In this document: positions 61,352 to 64,000 of the stretch, in pieces
How the letters are laid out: each line of letters starts with the position of its first letter
Position numbering within the stretch: the first letter of the stretch is position 1
Assembly (NCBI GenBank): GCA_037074765.1
Contig: JBAMDO010000577.1
Location: 806,001-870,000, forward strand
Direction: 5' to 3'
From: Mansonella perstans
Lineage: Eukaryota > Nematoda > Chromadorea > Rhabditida > Onchocercidae
Length of the DNA stretch: 64,000 bases
The notes under the pieces: model-generated
Told to the model about the DNA's origin: nothing
The model's input: the letters and a program-made list of their open reading frames with translations, nothing else
Database searches by the model: none
Position numbers and translations under genes: made by a program

Positions 61352-61823
61352 AAATTAAAATATATTATATAATTCAATGAAATGCATAAAAATGATTAAT
61401 TCTTTTATTTTTTTCTCCGGAAAAATAAATTAATTCTTAAACTTTTGTGGAAAAAAAGAGCGAAATTTCCTGAGAAATTCGAGAAAATTGGGAATTTTCA
61501 ATAATGCTTCAAGGAAGTGAGTTATCATTCCAGAGAAATGACTGCGAAATTCATTTACTAAAGTCTAAGGAACAGATAATCGTCGATCGTTTGAAGTAAT
61601 GTCGACAACGAAGATGAATGACGAGAACTGGACGAGATAAATGTCTACTAAAGCGTATTGCTTCCGGCAGGATTTTTTTTTGAACAACAAAGGTGTGAAC
61701 AAATGAAGTACACTTTCAAATTTCAAATTACAGTTAACATTATTTATTGAAAGAAAATGTACTAAATTATTCTACATTGATTCATTTCAAATAAAATTTT
61801 GATTTCTAACTAAAACTTTTGTC

Positions 61824-61968
61824 GTTTTGTCAAAATACTATTTGCACTGTGTTTCCTTAAATTTAATTCTAAATATAAGGATTTATATTTCATGATTTTT
61901 TGTTTTCATTGTTGACTGGAAAGGAAATATATGAGTTATACAAATAAAAAATAGTATTTTGACAAAAC
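61824..61968. repeat. Inverted repeat pair with 20-bp perfect arms
   Basis: GTTTTGTCAAAATACTATTT at 61824-61843 is the exact complement of 61949-61968. The similarity extends a few bases further with mismatches on the outer side (AAACTTTTGTC versus AAAACTTT). The loop is ~105 bases, so this could be a small MITE or an expressed hairpin. Confidence 0.65.
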
Positions 61969-64000
61969 AAAGTTTTCTAGCTTTGACAAAAAGAAAAACT
62001 TCAGAAAAAGGAAACTCTGAAAATTTATTTGAAAGGTGCATAAAGTGCACTCAACGGTTGATACTAAAAGATTGACATCAGCTGATGTCATTTCATTCCT
62101 TTTTTTCTTTTAAATAAAAAGCGAAAAAAAGGAAAATTAAAAGCAAACTAAATAATCAAAAAAAGAGCTAGCAGTATCGTCGAGGAAGTATCATCAAGTG
62201 ATCAATAATTAACAATGCGATTAAATTGCAAAAACTTTGAAAATTGATAGCACGGATGAAATTTAACAATAAGCAATTAATAGGATAACAGTTGAATTTA
62301 TCTCTAATAGTTTGACAAAGTCATTTTAAAATCTGAAATTTTGTTAAATTTAAGTATTTCGAAGAAATAAAATGAACCAAAAAAAACAATCAACAATAGA
62401 TCCTTAAAGCTTTAGTTTTTATGGATTATCTGTGAGCGTAAAAAGCAAGTATGGAAATATTTTTTTAGAATAATTATAAATCAGCCAGGATATTGTGCAT
62501 TTTCTTCATAATATCCACAGATTGAATCGAACTAATTCAAAGTATTTCAAACTAATTTTCTTACTGAATATTTCATGAACTTTGACGGTTGTCAACCGAT
62601 TTTGATTTACTTATTTAACAATTGCAAAAATTTTTGTTTCTTCCATCAAAACAGAACACTGAATAAAAAGAGGCGACAATTTTGAACAAGACAAAATTAT
62701 TTAATTCCTTATGAATCAAATTTTTTTTCTGTTTTTCAGTATTGAAATTCTATTCTTCGACCTTTTATTTTTCGCATGACAAAAATAATAAAATGTACTT
62801 ATTCAAATGGTGAGAAAAAAATCGTCGTGGGCCGGTTTTGTTACTGAAGGACGAAGCTCAATTTTCCTATTCTTCGGCCACTTTTTTATTCTTTTTTTCT
62901 GTTCCATACTTTAGCGAACAAGTTTTATCTGTCAACCAAGCAATCAAACGACACTGAATAAATGTTACTGAAAAATAAAATCTCAAAAGGAAAAAATTTA
63001 AAAAAAAAATGAGAAGGTAAATTCACAGAACTAAATAATCGGAAAAAATTGTTAATCAAAAAGTGAAATTCTTTCAATAATCAACTTTCAGGTAAATACT
63101 AAGATGGGCAATCAATGATTTTAGAGGTCAATGCAATATATATTATGGAACTTTTACACTACATAATTGGGGTATGATAGCAGTGCTAAGGCAAATTATT
63201 AATTAGTGAGTAAGGAAGATTGAATGATTGCCGAAAAGAGTATTTCTACAAAACTTTGTAAAATTAACAAGAACAAATGATGGAAATGATCATTTTTTAT
63301 GAATTGCCTTTTGACACTTCCTTTTCAGTCAGTGTGACATTAATATGTAAAAAGTTATTAACTATAATCATTTATTCATTTATTTATTAAATTTTTATTT
63401 AATCTCATGAGATTTTAAAATTTCAATTGCTAAATTTGGCATGAATGTTTTGATCAATGAAACCATCCATCTATGTACTTTCTATGTGGACAATCTACGA
63501 CACTTATCTTGGCGACAAAAAAGTAAGCAAGAAAGAATTTGAATTGAAAGCCATTTGAATAAATCAATAACCAATCATCAGTAATAATTAATTAACAAAT
63601 TGAATACCTACCTGTCGTATAAATTAAGAAATAGGAAGTCCAAAACTGACAAAATAAGAAAATGACAATTAATTTGAATTAGACCGAAATTCCAACTGAT
63701 TAATTAATTTATCCATTAATTACAAGTTAGGGTGGTATCAAGTTGGGACATTTACTAAACTATATTTTAATTCAATATTTACTAAATTGTATTTTAAATT
63801 TCAAAAATACATTCTAATTAATAAAGAAGAAAAAAGCTTATGTAGAAGTAGAATTATAAACCATGTCTGTTAATTATAAACATATTCGAATGATTCATTT
63901 TTATTTTATTGTTATCATTCCGCGAAAAAAAAAAATTATAAAAAAAATAGAAAATATTTTGAATGCCCATGTACTAATGATGAACCTTAACTTTTCAACA

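Larger units (their letters stand above)
60110..64000. other. Gene-poor right end
   Basis: No exon set was found on either strand. The interval holds a TG microsatellite (61286-61351) and a pair of inverted repeats (61824/61949). It is probably the 5' flank of the phosphatase gene and intergenic sequence. Confidence 0.5.

Noticed and set aside
1..64000. Bacterial endosymbiont insertion, CRISPR array, rRNA or tRNA genes
   Set aside because: No long prokaryote-like open frames, regular spacer arrays, rRNA-like GC-rich blocks or tRNA box A/B pairs were seen by eye. A tRNAscan run would be decisive for tRNAs.

Overview
This is an AT-rich eukaryotic window with many introns, and almost certainly nematode. 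Introns are bounded by GT-AG (one GC-AG). Acceptors are short U-rich ...TTTCAG sites. Several start codons lie 2-6 bases after such an acceptor, which is the pattern expected for spliced-leader trans-splicing. The gene content (a two-domain galectin, MCTP, MPC2, M-phase phosphoprotein 6, an epoxide hydrolase relic and lineage-specific zinc-finger proteins), the base composition and the long gene-poor gaps suit a parasitic, probably filarial-type, nematode. The genus is inference. All models below were built by hand from exon phase and splice sites. No database search was run.

Left arm (1-16.2 kb): a fast-evolving, duplicated region. A minus-strand gene of eight exons (1131-4771) encodes a predicted signal peptide, acidic segments and about a dozen C2H2 zinc fingers. 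Its internal exons are nearly all phase 1-1 cassettes and were tandemly duplicated. Broken relatives lie at 5.2-8.3 kb on both strands. Further on are an unrecognised minus-strand gene (9.3-9.8 kb), another unrecognised set of coherent exons (11.2-11.8 kb), a dispersed repeat pair, and a complete six-exon gene for a 299-residue zinc-binding protein (14.5-16.2 kb) whose first exons resemble those at 9.3-9.8 kb.

Middle (21.4-37.7 kb): a mitochondrial pyruvate carrier 2 gene (minus) is divergently paired with an M-phase phosphoprotein 6 gene (plus). They are followed by a cysteine-rich gene with consistent exon phases but one in-frame TGA (26.8-29.8 kb), a small possible histone-fold gene (30.2-30.7 kb), a clearly dead epoxide hydrolase (31.9-33.4 kb), and a tandem-repeat galectin (34.4-36.5 kb, possibly starting at 37.7 kb) with degenerate sugar-binding residues.

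Right arm (37.7-64 kb): about 11 kb of gene-poor DNA with microsatellites, including a perfect 82-base CA run. Next is a 20-exon MCTP gene (three C2 domains and two membrane segments, plus strand, 49.3-57.0 kb) and a four-exon dual-specificity phosphatase (minus, 58.7-60.1 kb). The last 3.9 kb shows no convincing gene. No metabolic operon or prokaryote-like cluster is present. The linking theme is local duplication and decay of nematode gene families beside conserved housekeeping genes.
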